Notes: generated by a model not told the origin, from the sequence alone. A DNA stretch of 45,410 bases from an uncultured Thermomicrobiales bacterium (GCA_902806345.1 CADCWF010000017.1:1-45410); one strand, 5' to 3'; shown: positions 25,213 through 33,390, counted from the first letter of the stretch. Made by a program: numbers and translations.

Positions 25213-25925
25213 CCGTCGTGGCCTCCGGTCGGCCATGGCCGCATGCGGTAGCCGATGCCCCAGACCGCCTCGATCGCCTCGCCGAGGGACCCCAGCTTCT
25301 TCCGCAGCCGGAAGACGGCATTGTCGACCGAGCGATCCCCGCCGAAAAAGTCCTTGCCCCAGACGGTGTCGAGCAAATAGGCGCGGCTGAAGGCGCGGCC
25401 GGGATTGCGCAGCAACAGCCCGAGCAGCGCGAACTCATTCGGCGAGAGGTCGAGCGCTTCTCCGGCGAGCGTCGCCTCGTGGCGCTCCGGGTCGAGCCGG
25501 AGGGGGCCGTAGGCGACCGGGTCGGCGGCGGCCAGGCGGTCGGTGGTCAGCATCTGACGCAGCTGCTCCTCGCGCCGGAGGAGCGCCCGGACCCGCGCCA
25601 CCAACTCGCGCATGCCGAACGGCTTGGGAAGATAGTCGTCTGCCCCCAGCTCGAGCCCGATCACGCGGTCGGCCTCCTCGCCACGGGCGGTCAGCATCAG
25701 GACCGGCGTCGCCGTCGACCGCCGCAACTCGCGCAGTACGTCGAGCCCGCTCATCCCCGGCAGCATCCAGTCGAGGAGAACCAGGTCGGGCCGCTCACGC
25801 TCCAGGAGGCCAAGGGCGCCCTGGCCCTCGCCGGCCCGCAGGACGCGATAGCCGGCCACCTCCAGTTCGCGGGCGATCACCTGCGCCAACTCGCGCGCGT
25901 CTTCGACCACCAGGATTGTCGCCAT
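25209..25925 (-). CDS. OmpR/PhoB-type response regulator
   Basis: A 238-residue regulator beginning MATILVVEDARELAQ. The receiver domain has the acidic pair Glu8/Asp9, phospho-acceptor Asp52 in VLLDWMLPG and Lys in LPKPFGMREL. The C-terminal winged-helix DNA-binding domain contains LSPNEFALLGLLLRNPGR and VDNAVFRLRKKLG. It is the first gene of the pair and overlaps the histidine kinase start. Candidate targets include the DoxX/DUF6220/cupredoxin genes downstream, by position only. Confidence 0.94.
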   Translation of the reverse strand: MATILVVEDARELAQVIARELEVAGYRVLRAGEGQGALGLLERERPDLVLLDWMLPGMSGLDVLRELRRSTATPVLMLTARGEEADRVIGLELGADDYLPKPFGMRELVARVRALLRREEQLRQMLTTDRLAAADPVAYGPLRLDPERHEATLAGEALDLSPNEFALLGLLLRNPGRAFSRAYLLDTVWGKDFFGGDRSVDNAVFRLRKKLGSLGEAIEAVWGIGYRMRPWPTGGHDG

Positions 25926-26289
25926 CGCTCCCACGCTCAAGCACCGACGCCCGATCCCCGAAGTGCCTGGCCGTCGGCGACGCGGTAGCCCGTTCACCGT
26001 CCCTCGCCACAAGCATATGCGCGCTCCCCGCTGAGCGCCGGGCGGCGCGGTCGCCGGTTCGCGTAGGAGTTTAGGCGCAGAGAATCGCGACCCGGTCGCG
26101 CGTCTGTCGCAGATCGGTCGCGACGTAGACCGTTCGGCGCTTCCCGGCGCCCGACCAACGGGCGCGGAGGCGCCGTGGCTGGTTGGCTCAACCGCCTCGA
26201 TCCGGCATGGAGGCAGGCCCCGACCCGGTGGCGACTCGGGGGAGATGCTACTCCGAGCGATACGGGGTTGGTGGGGTCCGTTCGCCCAG
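25926..26289. other. Spacer upstream of the two-component genes
   Basis: These 364 bases contain no convincing gene. On the minus strand, GCATATGCTTGTGG at about 26007-26020 contains the palindrome GCATATGC (26013-26020) and shares TATGCTTGTGG with the spacer upstream of the ATPase/LuxR gene. It lies roughly 85 bases before the regulator start and could be part of a promoter or operator. Confidence 0.35.
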
Positions 26290-26556
26290 CTAGCCCCGGG
26301 CCAGCTCCGGGCCGGCGAAGACCGCCGCCACGTAGGCGGCCACGTCGGCGCGCTCCTCGGTGCCGTCGATCAGCATCGACTCCATGACGTCGACGCTCTC
26401 CGGGTGGATGTCGCTCAGCGCCTGGACCACCGGCCGCTGGTTGCGGCTCGGCCGGGGGTCGGTGACGAAGGCGTACATCTCGTCGGTCAGCCGGTCGGTA
26501 TCGACGGACAGGCGGATCGCCGGCGCGCGCTCCGGCAGCGGATCGTGAGACTGCAT
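26290..26556 (-). CDS. Small protein coupled to rhomboid (88 aa)
   Basis: Its ATG directly abuts the TAG stop of the rhomboid gene, with AAAGGAG a few bases upstream inside that gene, so the two are translationally coupled. The soluble, acidic product contains RLSVDTDRLTDEMYAFVTDP and a helical end VDVMESMLIDGTEERADVAA. It has no signal peptide, membrane helix or known motif. Its function is probably tied to the rhomboid protease or simply co-regulated; no homologous family is recognised. Confidence 0.7.
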   Translation of the reverse strand: MQSHDPLPERAPAIRLSVDTDRLTDEMYAFVTDPRPSRNQRPVVQALSDIHPESVDVMESMLIDGTEERADVAAYVAAVFAGPELARG

Positions 26557-27273
26557 CTACGAAACTCCTTTGCGGGCCGCCCAGGCGGCACGAGACTCGA
26601 TACGGACATCGCGCTGGTGGGCCACCTCGCGCCGGTCCGCGAAGAGCCAGACCAGCAGCATGCCGGCGACGAAGCCGCCGACGTGGGCGAAGAAGGCGAC
26701 CCCGCCGCCGCCGCGGGCGCCCAGCGCCAGCACCCCGAGGACGAGCTGCAGGGCGAACCAGAGGCCGAGCTGGACCCAGGCCGGCACCATCACGACGGTG
26801 CCGAAGACACCCAGGAAGAGCAGACTCCGGATCCGCCCCCGCGGGAAGAGCACGATGTAGGCCCCCAGGACGCCGGAGACGGCGCCGCTGGCGCCGACCA
26901 CCGGGACCGGGCTGAAGGGGTCGGTTGCGACCTGGGCGGCGACCGCGGCGGCGCCGCAGAGCAGGTAGAAGAGCAGGTAGCGGAGGTGCCCCATCGCGTC
27001 CTCGATGTTGTCGCCGAAGACGTGGAGGAAGAGCATGTTGCCGATCAGATGCCAGAGGCCGCCGTGGAGGAACATCGACGTGAAGACCGTCTGCCACTCC
27101 CGGAAGGCGACGACCTCGACCGGCTGCACCCCCCAAGCGACGAAGAAGGCCGGGGCCAGCCCGCCGGCGGCGAGCTGGAGCAGGAAAACGGCGACATTGA
27201 GCGCGATCAGGGCGTAGTTGACGAAGGGCGTCAGCCGCCGCCCCGCGTTCTCGTCGCCGATCGGAACCAGCAC
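26557..27273 (-). CDS. Rhomboid family intramembrane serine protease
   Basis: The 238-residue protein starts at GTG 27273 after GGAGGAA. It has six membrane helices with rhomboid signatures: Asn in HLIGNMLFLHVFG (oxyanion region), catalytic Ser129 in VVGASGAVSG, and His197 in AFFAHVGGFVAG. The family cleaves membrane helices of substrate proteins inside the bilayer. The last 40 residues are a basic cytoplasmic tail. It is followed without spacing by an 88-residue protein and preceded by a YtxH-like gene 22 bases away, suggesting one transcription unit. Confidence 0.93.
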   Translation of the reverse strand: MLVPIGDENAGRRLTPFVNYALIALNVAVFLLQLAAGGLAPAFFVAWGVQPVEVVAFREWQTVFTSMFLHGGLWHLIGNMLFLHVFGDNIEDAMGHLRYLLFYLLCGAAAVAAQVATDPFSPVPVVGASGAVSGVLGAYIVLFPRGRIRSLLFLGVFGTVVMVPAWVQLGLWFALQLVLGVLALGARGGGGVAFFAHVGGFVAGMLLVWLFADRREVAHQRDVRIESRAAWAARKGVS

Positions 27274-27295
27274 CCGCGCTTCCTCCCGGCGGCGC

Positions 27296-27451
27296 TCAGG
27301 CGTCGCCGCCGCCGAACAGCCCGCCGACCGCGTCGGACGCCGCCGCGACCAGCCGTGCCCGCGTCTCGGCGCCGGCGGCCGGGGCGAAGACGAGCCCGGC
27401 CACCAGCCCCAGCGTGAAGAACTTCAGCGCGACCCGCACCCTCGAAACCAT
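27296..27451 (-). CDS. Short YtxH-like membrane protein (51 aa)
   Basis: The ATG at 27451 is preceded by GAGGGAG. The short product has one membrane helix (FFTLGLVAGLVFAPAAG) running into GAETRARL, the YtxH-type junction usually read as APxxGxETR. A Gly-rich end (GGLFGGGDA) follows. Homologues are general-stress membrane proteins of unknown mechanism. It lies between the longer YtxH-like gene and the rhomboid gene with short gaps, consistent with one operon. Confidence 0.65.
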   Translation of the reverse strand: MVSRVRVALKFFTLGLVAGLVFAPAAGAETRARLVAAASDAVGGLFGGGDA

Positions 27452-27474
27452 CGGTTGCTCCCTCGGTCCGCCCG

Positions 27475-27840
27475 TCAGCCGATCACCTCGTCCGGCCCCC
27501 CGGCTCCCTCGACCGCCGCCAGCAGCGGATCGCCCCCGTCGTCGTCGCCCGCCGTCGCCGGGTCCCAGACGGCGTGGCCGTCCGGCACCGCCAACACGGG
27601 CGCCTCCCTCCCGGGTGATGCCAACTCCGCGCGCGCCAACCACCGGCGGGCCGTCACCTCCAGGTCGGCGGCCGCGACGACGAGCCGGTCGGCGCCGGCA
27701 TCGATGCGGCGGCCGAGGGCGGCCCGCGCCTCGCGTCCGGACCCGGCCGCGTTCAGCAATCCCCAGACCGCCCCGACCACCCCGCCCAGCGTCGCCCCGA
27801 CGACGAACGCGGCGCCGTGCCTGTCCCGTTCGCGTGCCAT
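27475..27840 (-). CDS. YtxH-like stress protein (121 aa)
   Basis: I use the ATG at 27840, after GGGGAGAGG. The N-terminus carries a single helix (AAFVVGATLGGVVGAVWGLL) ending in NAAGSGREARAALGRR, a YtxH-like pattern, then a helical region and a Pro/Asp-rich tail. It is probably anchored in the inner membrane. It heads a minus-strand group leading through the short YtxH-like gene to rhomboid. Confidence 0.65.
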   Translation of the reverse strand: MARERDRHGAAFVVGATLGGVVGAVWGLLNAAGSGREARAALGRRIDAGADRLVVAAADLEVTARRWLARAELASPGREAPVLAVPDGHAVWDPATAGDDDGGDPLLAAVEGAGGPDEVIG

Positions 27841-27972
27841 GCGCCCCTCTCCCCTGCCGGCGGTAGCCACCTCCGCCCCGCCGTCGCGGCGCTTCGAGAC
27901 GCCGCTCCGTGGGGTCCGGCAACCCGCCCGTGCCCCCACGATAGACTACTCGCCACCGCCGAGGGGGGGAGC

Positions 27973-28332
27973 GTGGAGTTCGTCGGGGTCGTCGAAACGG
28001 TCGGCCGGGTGCTGGAAGCCGCCGGCGTCGCCATCATCGCCGTCGGTGCCGTCGTCGCCACGCTCCGCTTCCTCTCCGCCTGGCGAGCCGGGGCAACACC
28101 GCACACGACCTACCGCACCTACCGGACCGGGGTCGCCCAAGCGATCCTGCTTGGGCTGGAGTTCCTGGTCGCCGGCGACATCATCCGGTCGGTCGTCATC
28201 GAGCCGACCTTCACCAGCGTCGGCGTGCTGGCGATCATCGTCCTGATCCGGACCTTCCTCAGCCTGGAGTTGACGCTGGAGATCGAGGGCCGCTGGCCGT
28301 GGCAGCGGGAGGAGGACCGGGGTGACGGGTGA
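27973..28332 (+). CDS. DUF1622 membrane protein
   Basis: GTG at 27973 follows a G-rich ribosome site. The 119-residue product has three membrane helices, including VLEAAGVAIIAVGAVVATL and VAQAILLGLEFLVAGDIIRS, the latter with the DUF1622 hallmark GLEFLVAgDII. It ends in a charged tail EIEGRWPWQREE. The family has no established biochemical role. Confidence 0.85.
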   Translation: MEFVGVVETVGRVLEAAGVAIIAVGAVVATLRFLSAWRAGATPHTTYRTYRTGVAQAILLGLEFLVAGDIIRSVVIEPTFTSVGVLAIIVLIRTFLSLELTLEIEGRWPWQREEDRGDG

Positions 28333-28374
28333 TGGGGTCGTGGGGTGGTAGGGGAAGAAAGACGTGGCCGCCCT

Positions 28375-29130
28375 ATGACCCCACTCCCCGATGACCCCAT
28401 TACCCACACCCCGCCCCGCACCATCGGCCTCATCGGCGGCATGAGCTGGGAGTCGTCGGCGCTCTACTACCGGATCCTCAACGAGGAGACGAAGGCGCGC
28501 CTCGGCGGCCTCCACTCGGCCGAGGTCGTCCTCCTCAGCGTCGATTTCGCCGACATCGCCCGGCTCCAAGCCGAGGGGCGGTGGGGCGAGGCCGGCGAGC
28601 GGCTGGCCGACGCCGGCCGCCGGGTCGAGGCGGCCGGGGCGGAGGTGCTGCTGCTCTGCACGAACACGATGCACGAGGTCTTCGCGGCCGTCGAGCAGGC
28701 GGTCGCGATCCCGCTGCTCCACATCGCCGACGCCACCGGCGCCCGGATCGCCGCGGCCGGGCTGCGCCGGGTCGGCCTGCTCGCGACCCGCTTCACGATG
28801 GAGCGCCCGTTCTACGCCGGCCGCCTGGCCGAACACTTCGGGTTCGAGGTGCTGGTCCCCGACGAGGCGGACCGGCAGACCGTCCACGACGTCATCTACC
28901 GCGAACTCGTGCTCGGCGAGATTCGACCGGCATCGCGGGACGCCTACCGGGCGGTGATGGAGCGGCTCATCACCCGAGGGGCCGAGGCGATTGTCCTCGG
29001 CTGCACCGAGATCACCCTCCTCGTCGGGCCGGAGGACGCCACGGTCCCACTCTTCGACACGACCCGGATCCACGCCGAGGCGGCGCTGGCGTTTGCGCAC
29101 GCCGGACAGGCATGGAAGCGGGAGGGTTGA
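28375..29130 (+). CDS. Aspartate/glutamate racemase family protein
   Basis: The ATG at 28375 gives a 251-residue protein opening TIGLIGGMSWESSALYYRIL, the family's N-terminal block. The two catalytic cysteines are present, in LLCTNTMHE and LGCTEITLL, so cofactor-independent racemisation (D-aspartate or D-glutamate) is expected. Such D-amino acids can feed peptidoglycan or be signals; the exact substrate cannot be assigned. Its 3' end overlaps the antisense extension of the frameshifted PIN gene. Confidence 0.9.
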   Translation: MTPLPDDPITHTPPRTIGLIGGMSWESSALYYRILNEETKARLGGLHSAEVVLLSVDFADIARLQAEGRWGEAGERLADAGRRVEAAGAEVLLLCTNTMHEVFAAVEQAVAIPLLHIADATGARIAAAGLRRVGLLATRFTMERPFYAGRLAEHFGFEVLVPDEADRQTVHDVIYRELVLGEIRPASRDAYRAVMERLITRGAEAIVLGCTEITLLVGPEDATVPLFDTTRIHAEAALAFAHAGQAWKREG

Positions 29131-29618
29131 TGGCCACCGTACACGGTCGCCGGTTCCGACCACGCACTGGGCCGCGCGTCGTCGGCGGCGACAAAGGTTC
29201 CGCCGGGACGTGATGGTTGATGCCCGCGAAGCCGTCGAAGTGGGCGTCGAAGGTCGACAAGGGGCATCCCCGACTGCTCGACCGTTGCGACCGTCAGGGC
29301 ATCGACGAAGCCGAGCACCGGACGCTCGCTCCACAGGTCCAAGGCCCGCAGGTAGAGCCGCTTCCGGCCCCGCGGCAAAAGCAAACCGGGAAGTTCGATG
29401 ATCGCCCCCAGGCGAGCCGCGGCGTCGGCCGGGGGGAGGCCGTACTGCCGCTTCGACGTGAGGATAAAGGCAGCGAGGATTGCCTCGGTGGTCGTGGTCT
29501 CTTGTTCGCCTCGCGCCACCGCGCGAAACAATGCCGCCGCGGTCTCGTGCATCGCTCGGGTTTCGGGTTCGGGTCCGACGATGGTTCGGAGGAAGGAGTT
29601 CGCGTCGACGAACGTCAT
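28944..29618 (-). CDS. PIN-domain toxin, apparently frameshifted
   Basis: Starting at ATG 29618, overlapping the antitoxin stop (TGATG), the first about 120 residues are a PIN domain: MTFVDANSFLR (first Asp), TTTEAILAAF (Glu), FVDALTVATVEQSGMPL (Asp). After MPL the frame becomes basic and non-PIN, whereas a shift of one base at the G4 run 29261-29264 gives STFDAHFDGFAGI, the expected final Asp region. The open frame as read runs on to 28944, 187 bases into the racemase gene on the other strand. The toxin is therefore probably broken, or the base run is a sequence error. Confidence 0.6.
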   Translation of the reverse strand: MTFVDANSFLRTIVGPEPETRAMHETAAALFRAVARGEQETTTTEAILAAFILTSKRQYGLPPADAAARLGAIIELPGLLLPRGRKRLYLRALDLWSERPVLGFVDALTVATVEQSGMPLVDLRRPLRRLRGHQPSRPGGTFVAADDARPSAWSEPATVYGGHQPSRFHACPACANASAASAWIRVVSKSGTVASSGPTRRVISVQPRTIASAPRVMSRSITAR

Positions 29619-29890
29619 CACCCCCCCATGCCACGCACGATGCGTTCGGCCTCCTCTTCCATCGCCTCTTCGATCAAGTCCTCGAAATCGCCCCGATCCC
29701 GGTCCCCCAGTGGTGGCACCGAACCAATGACCGACTCCAGCGTGGACCGCGCCGGCCGCACTTTCGCGTGGCCGTCGTCCGTCAGGACAAACGCCACCTT
29801 GTCCGTGGGCACCATCCCAAGACGACGCCGAATCTCGACCGGGATCGTAACCTGGCCCTTGCTCGTCATCGTCGAAACCAACTCTCGCAC
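29618..29890 (-). CDS. AbrB/SpoVT-type antitoxin
   Basis: GTG 29890 lies five bases after AAGGAG and gives 90 residues. The N-terminal swapped-hairpin DNA-binding domain reads MTSKGQVTIPVEIRRRLGM, and the acidic C-terminus (FEDLIEEAMEEEAERIV) should bind the toxin. It overlaps the PIN gene start by one base, as usual for VapBC-type pairs, and likely represses its own promoter. Confidence 0.9.
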   Translation of the reverse strand: MRELVSTMTSKGQVTIPVEIRRRLGMVPTDKVAFVLTDDGHAKVRPARSTLESVIGSVPPLGDRDRGDFEDLIEEAMEEEAERIVRGMGG

Positions 29891-29922
29891 GGGGGCTCCT
29901 TGCTGATCGCGTGAACCAAGCA

Positions 29923-29938
29923 AGTATTACTGGTGTAC
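29923..29938 (-). promoter_or_regulatory. Candidate antitoxin operator/promoter
   Basis: The AT-rich island AGTATTACT (a 9-base palindrome, 29923-29931), with a further TACT-type repeat, lies about 35 bases upstream of the AbrB antitoxin start. On the minus strand it includes TAATAC, usable as a -10 element. Autoregulation at such sites is typical for AbrB antitoxins; here it is inferred. Confidence 0.3.
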
Positions 29939-29988
29939 TCCACGTACGACCTCGCTCAAGGCGTGTCGCCGAAGGATCGTCGCCCGCG

Positions 29989-31764
29989 TCAAACGATCCG
30001 CGCCACCGCATCTCCGACCGCGATCGCCTGCCCCACCGCCACCAGCACCGCTTCGACCGTGCCGTCCCGATGGCTGACCAGCTCGTTCTCCATCTTCATC
30101 GCCTCGACCACGCAGACCGGCTCGCCCGCCTGCACGGCTTGCCCGGGCTCGACCAGGACCCGGACGACCGTCCCCTGGAGCGGGCTGGTCAGGTCCGGCC
30201 CGCTCGCCCCGTCGGTGCCCGCGCCGCTGGCGCGAGCCGGCGGACGCCCCGTGACCGACTTGGGGCCGCGTCCGGCGGGCCGGGCAGCAGCGCCCACGAG
30301 CCCGCTGAGGCGAACGGCGAAGCGGCGGCCGTTCACCTCCGCCACCACGTCGGCCGCCGGCAGCGCATCCGGCACCGGCACCGGCGAGACGGCGGCCGGC
30401 GACGGGATGACCTCCGGGTAGTCGACCAGGAAGCTCGTCGAGACGGCGCCGGCCCGGAACGCCGGGTGGGCCATCACCGCCCGGTGGAACGGGATCGTCG
30501 TGGGCACCCCGCCGACGTCGAACTCGGCCAGCGCCCGCGCCATCCGGGCGACCGCCTCCTCGCGGTCGCGACCCCAGACGACCAGCTTGGCGATCAGCGA
30601 GTCGTAGGCGGGCAGGATCGCGCTCCCCGCCTCGGCCGCGCTCTCGACCCGGACCCCGAAGCCGCCCGGCTCGGCGTAGGCGGTGATCAGCCCCGGCGCC
30701 GGGGCGAACCTGCGCCCGGGGTCCTCGGCGTTGATCCGACACTCGATGGCGTGGCCGCGGGTCTCCACGGTCGCCGGGTCGAACGACAGCGGCCGCCCCG
30801 CCGCCACCAGCAGTTGCTCCTTGACCAGGTCGATCCCCGTCACCTCCTCCGTCACCGGGTGCTCGACCTGGATCCGGGTGTTCATCTCCAGGAAGAAGAA
30901 CGCGCCGTCGGGGCCGACCAGGAACTCGACGGTGCCGGCTCCCCGGTAGCCGACCGCCGACGCCAGCGCCGCCGCCGCCTTGCCCATCGCCACCCGCGTC
31001 GACGCCGGCAGCCCAGGCGCCGGGGCCTCCTCGATCAGCTTCTGATGGCGGCGCTGGACGGAGCAGTCGCGCTCGCCGAGGACCACGACTCCGCCGTCCG
31101 CCCCGGCCAGGAGCTGGATCTCGACGTGGCGCGGCCGCTCCAGGTAGCGTTCCAGGTAGACGTCGGGGTTGGCGAAGGAGCGGCCCGCCTCGCCGCTGGC
31201 GCCGGCGAACGCCTCCGGCAGCTCGGCCGCCGAACGGGCGACCCGGAATCCGCGGCCGCCGCCGCCGCCGGCCGCCTTGACCGCGACGGGGAAGCCGATC
31301 CGCGCCGCCTCCGCTGCGGCTTCCTCGGCCGTTGCCACCGGACCCGCCGACCCCGGCACGACCGGCACCCCGGCGGTTGCCGCGACCGCCCGCGCCGCCA
31401 CCTTCTCGCCCATCGCCCGGATCGCCGCCGGCGGCGGCCCGACGAAGACGAGCCCCGCCGCCGCGCACGCCTCGGCGAACTCGGCGTTCTCGGCCAGGAA
31501 GCCGTAGCCGGGGTGGACCGCCTCAGCCCCCGACCGCCGCGCCGCCTCGACGGTCGCCGCGATGTCCAGGTAGGGCAGCGGCGCCTCCGTCGGCAGGCGC
31601 CAGGCGTCGTCCGCCAGCCGGACGTGGCGGGCGCGCTCCTCGCCGGGCCCGTAGACGGCGACCGCCTCGCAGCCCAGCTCGCGGCAGGCGCGGACGACCC
31701 GGACGGCGATCTCGCCCCGGTTGGCGACCAGGACGCGGCGGAACGGCGGCGCGGGCACGGGCAT
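29989..31764 (-). CDS. Acyl-CoA carboxylase alpha chain (biotin carboxylase-BCCP fusion)
   Basis: The 591-residue protein has the biotin carboxylase N-terminal block RRVLVANRGEIAVRVVRACR, ATP-grasp motifs (KAAGGGGGRGFRVA, EMNTRIQVEHPVTEEVTG) and the C-terminal carboxylase region. A Pro/Ala linker then leads to a biotinyl domain with Lys at about 557 in EAMKMEN. It carboxylates its own biotin with ATP and bicarbonate, for transfer to acetyl- or propionyl-CoA by a separate carboxyltransferase that is not in the window. A ribosome site GGGGGAG precedes the ATG. Acetyl versus propionyl preference cannot be told. Confidence 0.93.
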   Translation of the reverse strand: MPVPAPPFRRVLVANRGEIAVRVVRACRELGCEAVAVYGPGEERARHVRLADDAWRLPTEAPLPYLDIAATVEAARRSGAEAVHPGYGFLAENAEFAEACAAAGLVFVGPPPAAIRAMGEKVAARAVAATAGVPVVPGSAGPVATAEEAAAEAARIGFPVAVKAAGGGGGRGFRVARSAAELPEAFAGASGEAGRSFANPDVYLERYLERPRHVEIQLLAGADGGVVVLGERDCSVQRRHQKLIEEAPAPGLPASTRVAMGKAAAALASAVGYRGAGTVEFLVGPDGAFFFLEMNTRIQVEHPVTEEVTGIDLVKEQLLVAAGRPLSFDPATVETRGHAIECRINAEDPGRRFAPAPGLITAYAEPGGFGVRVESAAEAGSAILPAYDSLIAKLVVWGRDREEAVARMARALAEFDVGGVPTTIPFHRAVMAHPAFRAGAVSTSFLVDYPEVIPSPAAVSPVPVPDALPAADVVAEVNGRRFAVRLSGLVGAAARPAGRGPKSVTGRPPARASGAGTDGASGPDLTSPLQGTVVRVLVEPGQAVQAGEPVCVVEAMKMENELVSHRDGTVEAVLVAVGQAIAVGDAVARIV

Positions 31765-32115
31765 CAGTGGGCTCCCCCCATGGCGAACGGACCGGCGGGA
31801 CTATAGCCCGCACCGGGAGGCGCCACGGTGCGTCGCTCTGGAGCGTCGCCATTGGATGCCTCTTTTGGCGCACCGTACGGCGGCGCCCCCCGCACCCTTC
31901 GCTTGGACCGGTGCCGATCGTTGGCCTGCGTGAGGCGACCGTGCGTACCCCGAGCCGGCCCACTCGCCGCTCAGAGGCGACGTCGATCCACCAGTCCGCG
32001 TAGGAGCCCCGACCGGGTCCTCGACGGACCGCTCCCTCGCCCGGCTGGTGTACGATCCGGGCAGCGAATCCTGCGCCTGTCCCTCCCCGCGCCGCGTCGA
32101 TCCGGAGTTGCGTCG
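31765..32115. other. Divergent spacer between carboxylase and Uma2 genes
   Basis: This 351-base region should hold promoters for both directions. It contains an 8-bp inverted repeat, ACGGTGCG (31825-31832) and CGCACCGT (31869-31876), enclosing a small CGCTC-TG-GAGCG hairpin. No gene is supported. Confidence 0.4.
31800..31805 (-). promoter_or_regulatory. Candidate -10 element of the carboxylase gene
   Basis: On the minus strand TATAGT stands out in GC-rich sequence, 36 bases before the start codon at 31764. This leaves a short leader with a ribosome site. A -35 partner is not clear. Confidence 0.35.
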
Positions 32116-32664
32116 ATGGCAACCACGACCACCCGCCCGATGACCGCCGCCGACGTTTGGGCCTTGCCGGAGGACGAGCGGGGCGAGCTGATCCGGGGGG
32201 AGTTCCGGCCCATGGCACCTGCCGAGCCCGACCACGGCGACCTGACCATGGCGTTTGGCCAGCACCTCCGGCCGTGGGTCCGCGCCAACGCCCCGGGCCT
32301 CGTCGGCGCCGAGGTGGGGTTCCGCCTGCCCGGCGTCGAGAACGTCCTGGTCGCGCCCGACGTCGCCTACGTCCGGGAGGAGCGGCTGCCCCCGCGCGGC
32401 CGGCGGTCCGGCTTCCTGGCGCTCGCCCCCGACCTCGCCGTCGAAATCCTCTCCCCCTCCAACACGGCGACGGAACTGAACGACAAGGTCCTGCTCTACC
32501 TCGAAACCGACACCCGCCTCGTCTGGGTTGTCGCCCCCCGCCGTCGCAGCGTCGCCGTCCACACCCCGGACCGCCTCGCCCGCACCCTCCTCGTCGGCGA
32601 CACCCTCGACGGCGGCGACCTCCTCCCCGGCTTCGCGTTGCCCCTGGCCGAGCTGTTCGCCTGA
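32116..32664 (+). CDS. Uma2 family (DUF820) endonuclease-like protein
   Basis: ATG 32116 follows GGAG by eight bases and gives 182 residues. Uma2 landmarks are present: MTAADVWALPEDERGELIRG, VAPDVAYVREE, LAVEILSPSNTATELNDKV (the acidic and Lys positions of the PD-(D/E)XK site) and LVWVVAPRRRSVAVH. It ends in GFALPLAELFA. It is the closest relative of the Uma2 gene at 33460, and the two flank pdxH. A nuclease role is inferred from fold only. Confidence 0.9.
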   Translation: MATTTTRPMTAADVWALPEDERGELIRGEFRPMAPAEPDHGDLTMAFGQHLRPWVRANAPGLVGAEVGFRLPGVENVLVAPDVAYVREERLPPRGRRSGFLALAPDLAVEILSPSNTATELNDKVLLYLETDTRLVWVVAPRRRSVAVHTPDRLARTLLVGDTLDGGDLLPGFALPLAELFA

Positions 32665-32727
32665 AAGGACCGCGTCGCCCGCCCCTCGGCCGGCGTGCGA
32701 GACTCCCCGGCGGGAGGTGACCGCACC

Positions 32728-33390
32728 GTGACGACCGACGCACCGGGTTCTCCGAAGGCGATCGCCGAGATCCGCAAGGAGTACGCGCTGGCCGGGCTGG
32801 ACGAGGCCGACCTCGACACCGACCCGCTCCGCCAGTTCGCCCGCTGGCTGGCCGAGGCGGCCACGGCCGGGGTGCCGGAGCACACCGCGATGACCCTCGC
32901 CACCGCCGGCGCCGACGGCCAGCCGGCCGCCCGCGTCGTCCTGCTCAAGGGGTTCGACGAGGCGGGCTTCGTCTTCTACTCCAACTACGGCAGCCTGAAG
33001 GGGCGCCACCTGGCCGAGAACCCGCGGGCCGCCCTCTCGTTCTTCTGGCCGCAGCTCGAGCGCCAGATCCGGATCGAGGGCACCGCCGCGCGCGTCTCCC
33101 GCGAGCAGTCGGAGGCGTACTTCGGCAGCCGCCCGCTCGGCAGCCGGCTCGCGGCCAGCCTGAGCCGACAGAGCTGCGTCGTCGCCGGGCGGGGCGTGCT
33201 GGAGGCGGAGTTCGCCCGCCTGGAAGCCGGGTACGGCGACGGCGGGCTGCCGCTGCCGGACGACTGGGGTGGCTACCGGGTGGCGCCCGCCGCGGTCGAG
33301 TTCTGGCAGGGCCGGCCGAGCCGCCTCCACGACCGGCTCCGCTACCGCCGCGCCGATGACAGGTGGATCATCGAGCGGCTTGCGCCGTAG
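32728..33390 (+). CDS. pdxH: Pyridoxamine 5'-phosphate oxidase
   Basis: GTG 32728 follows GGGAGG and gives 220 residues, the normal PdxH size. Conserved parts are IRKEYALAGLDEADLDTDPL, ARVVLLKGFDEAGFVFYSN (FMN binding), GRHLAENPRAALSFFWPQLE, RQIRIEGTAARVS and the C-terminal EFWQGRPSRLHDRLRYRR followed by ERLAP. The enzyme oxidises pyridoxamine or pyridoxine 5'-phosphate to pyridoxal phosphate with FMN and oxygen in the cytoplasm. PLP is the cofactor of the glycogen phosphorylase encoded nearby, though a functional link is not implied. Confidence 0.96.
   Translation: MTTDAPGSPKAIAEIRKEYALAGLDEADLDTDPLRQFARWLAEAATAGVPEHTAMTLATAGADGQPAARVVLLKGFDEAGFVFYSNYGSLKGRHLAENPRAALSFFWPQLERQIRIEGTAARVSREQSEAYFGSRPLGSRLAASLSRQSCVVAGRGVLEAEFARLEAGYGDGGLPLPDDWGGYRVAPAAVEFWQGRPSRLHDRLRYRRADDRWIIERLAP

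Noticed and set aside
29911-31806. 631-codon plus-strand frame opposite the biotin carboxylase
   Set aside because: The carboxylase has complete ATP-grasp and biotinyl motifs; the antisense frame is a compositional shadow.
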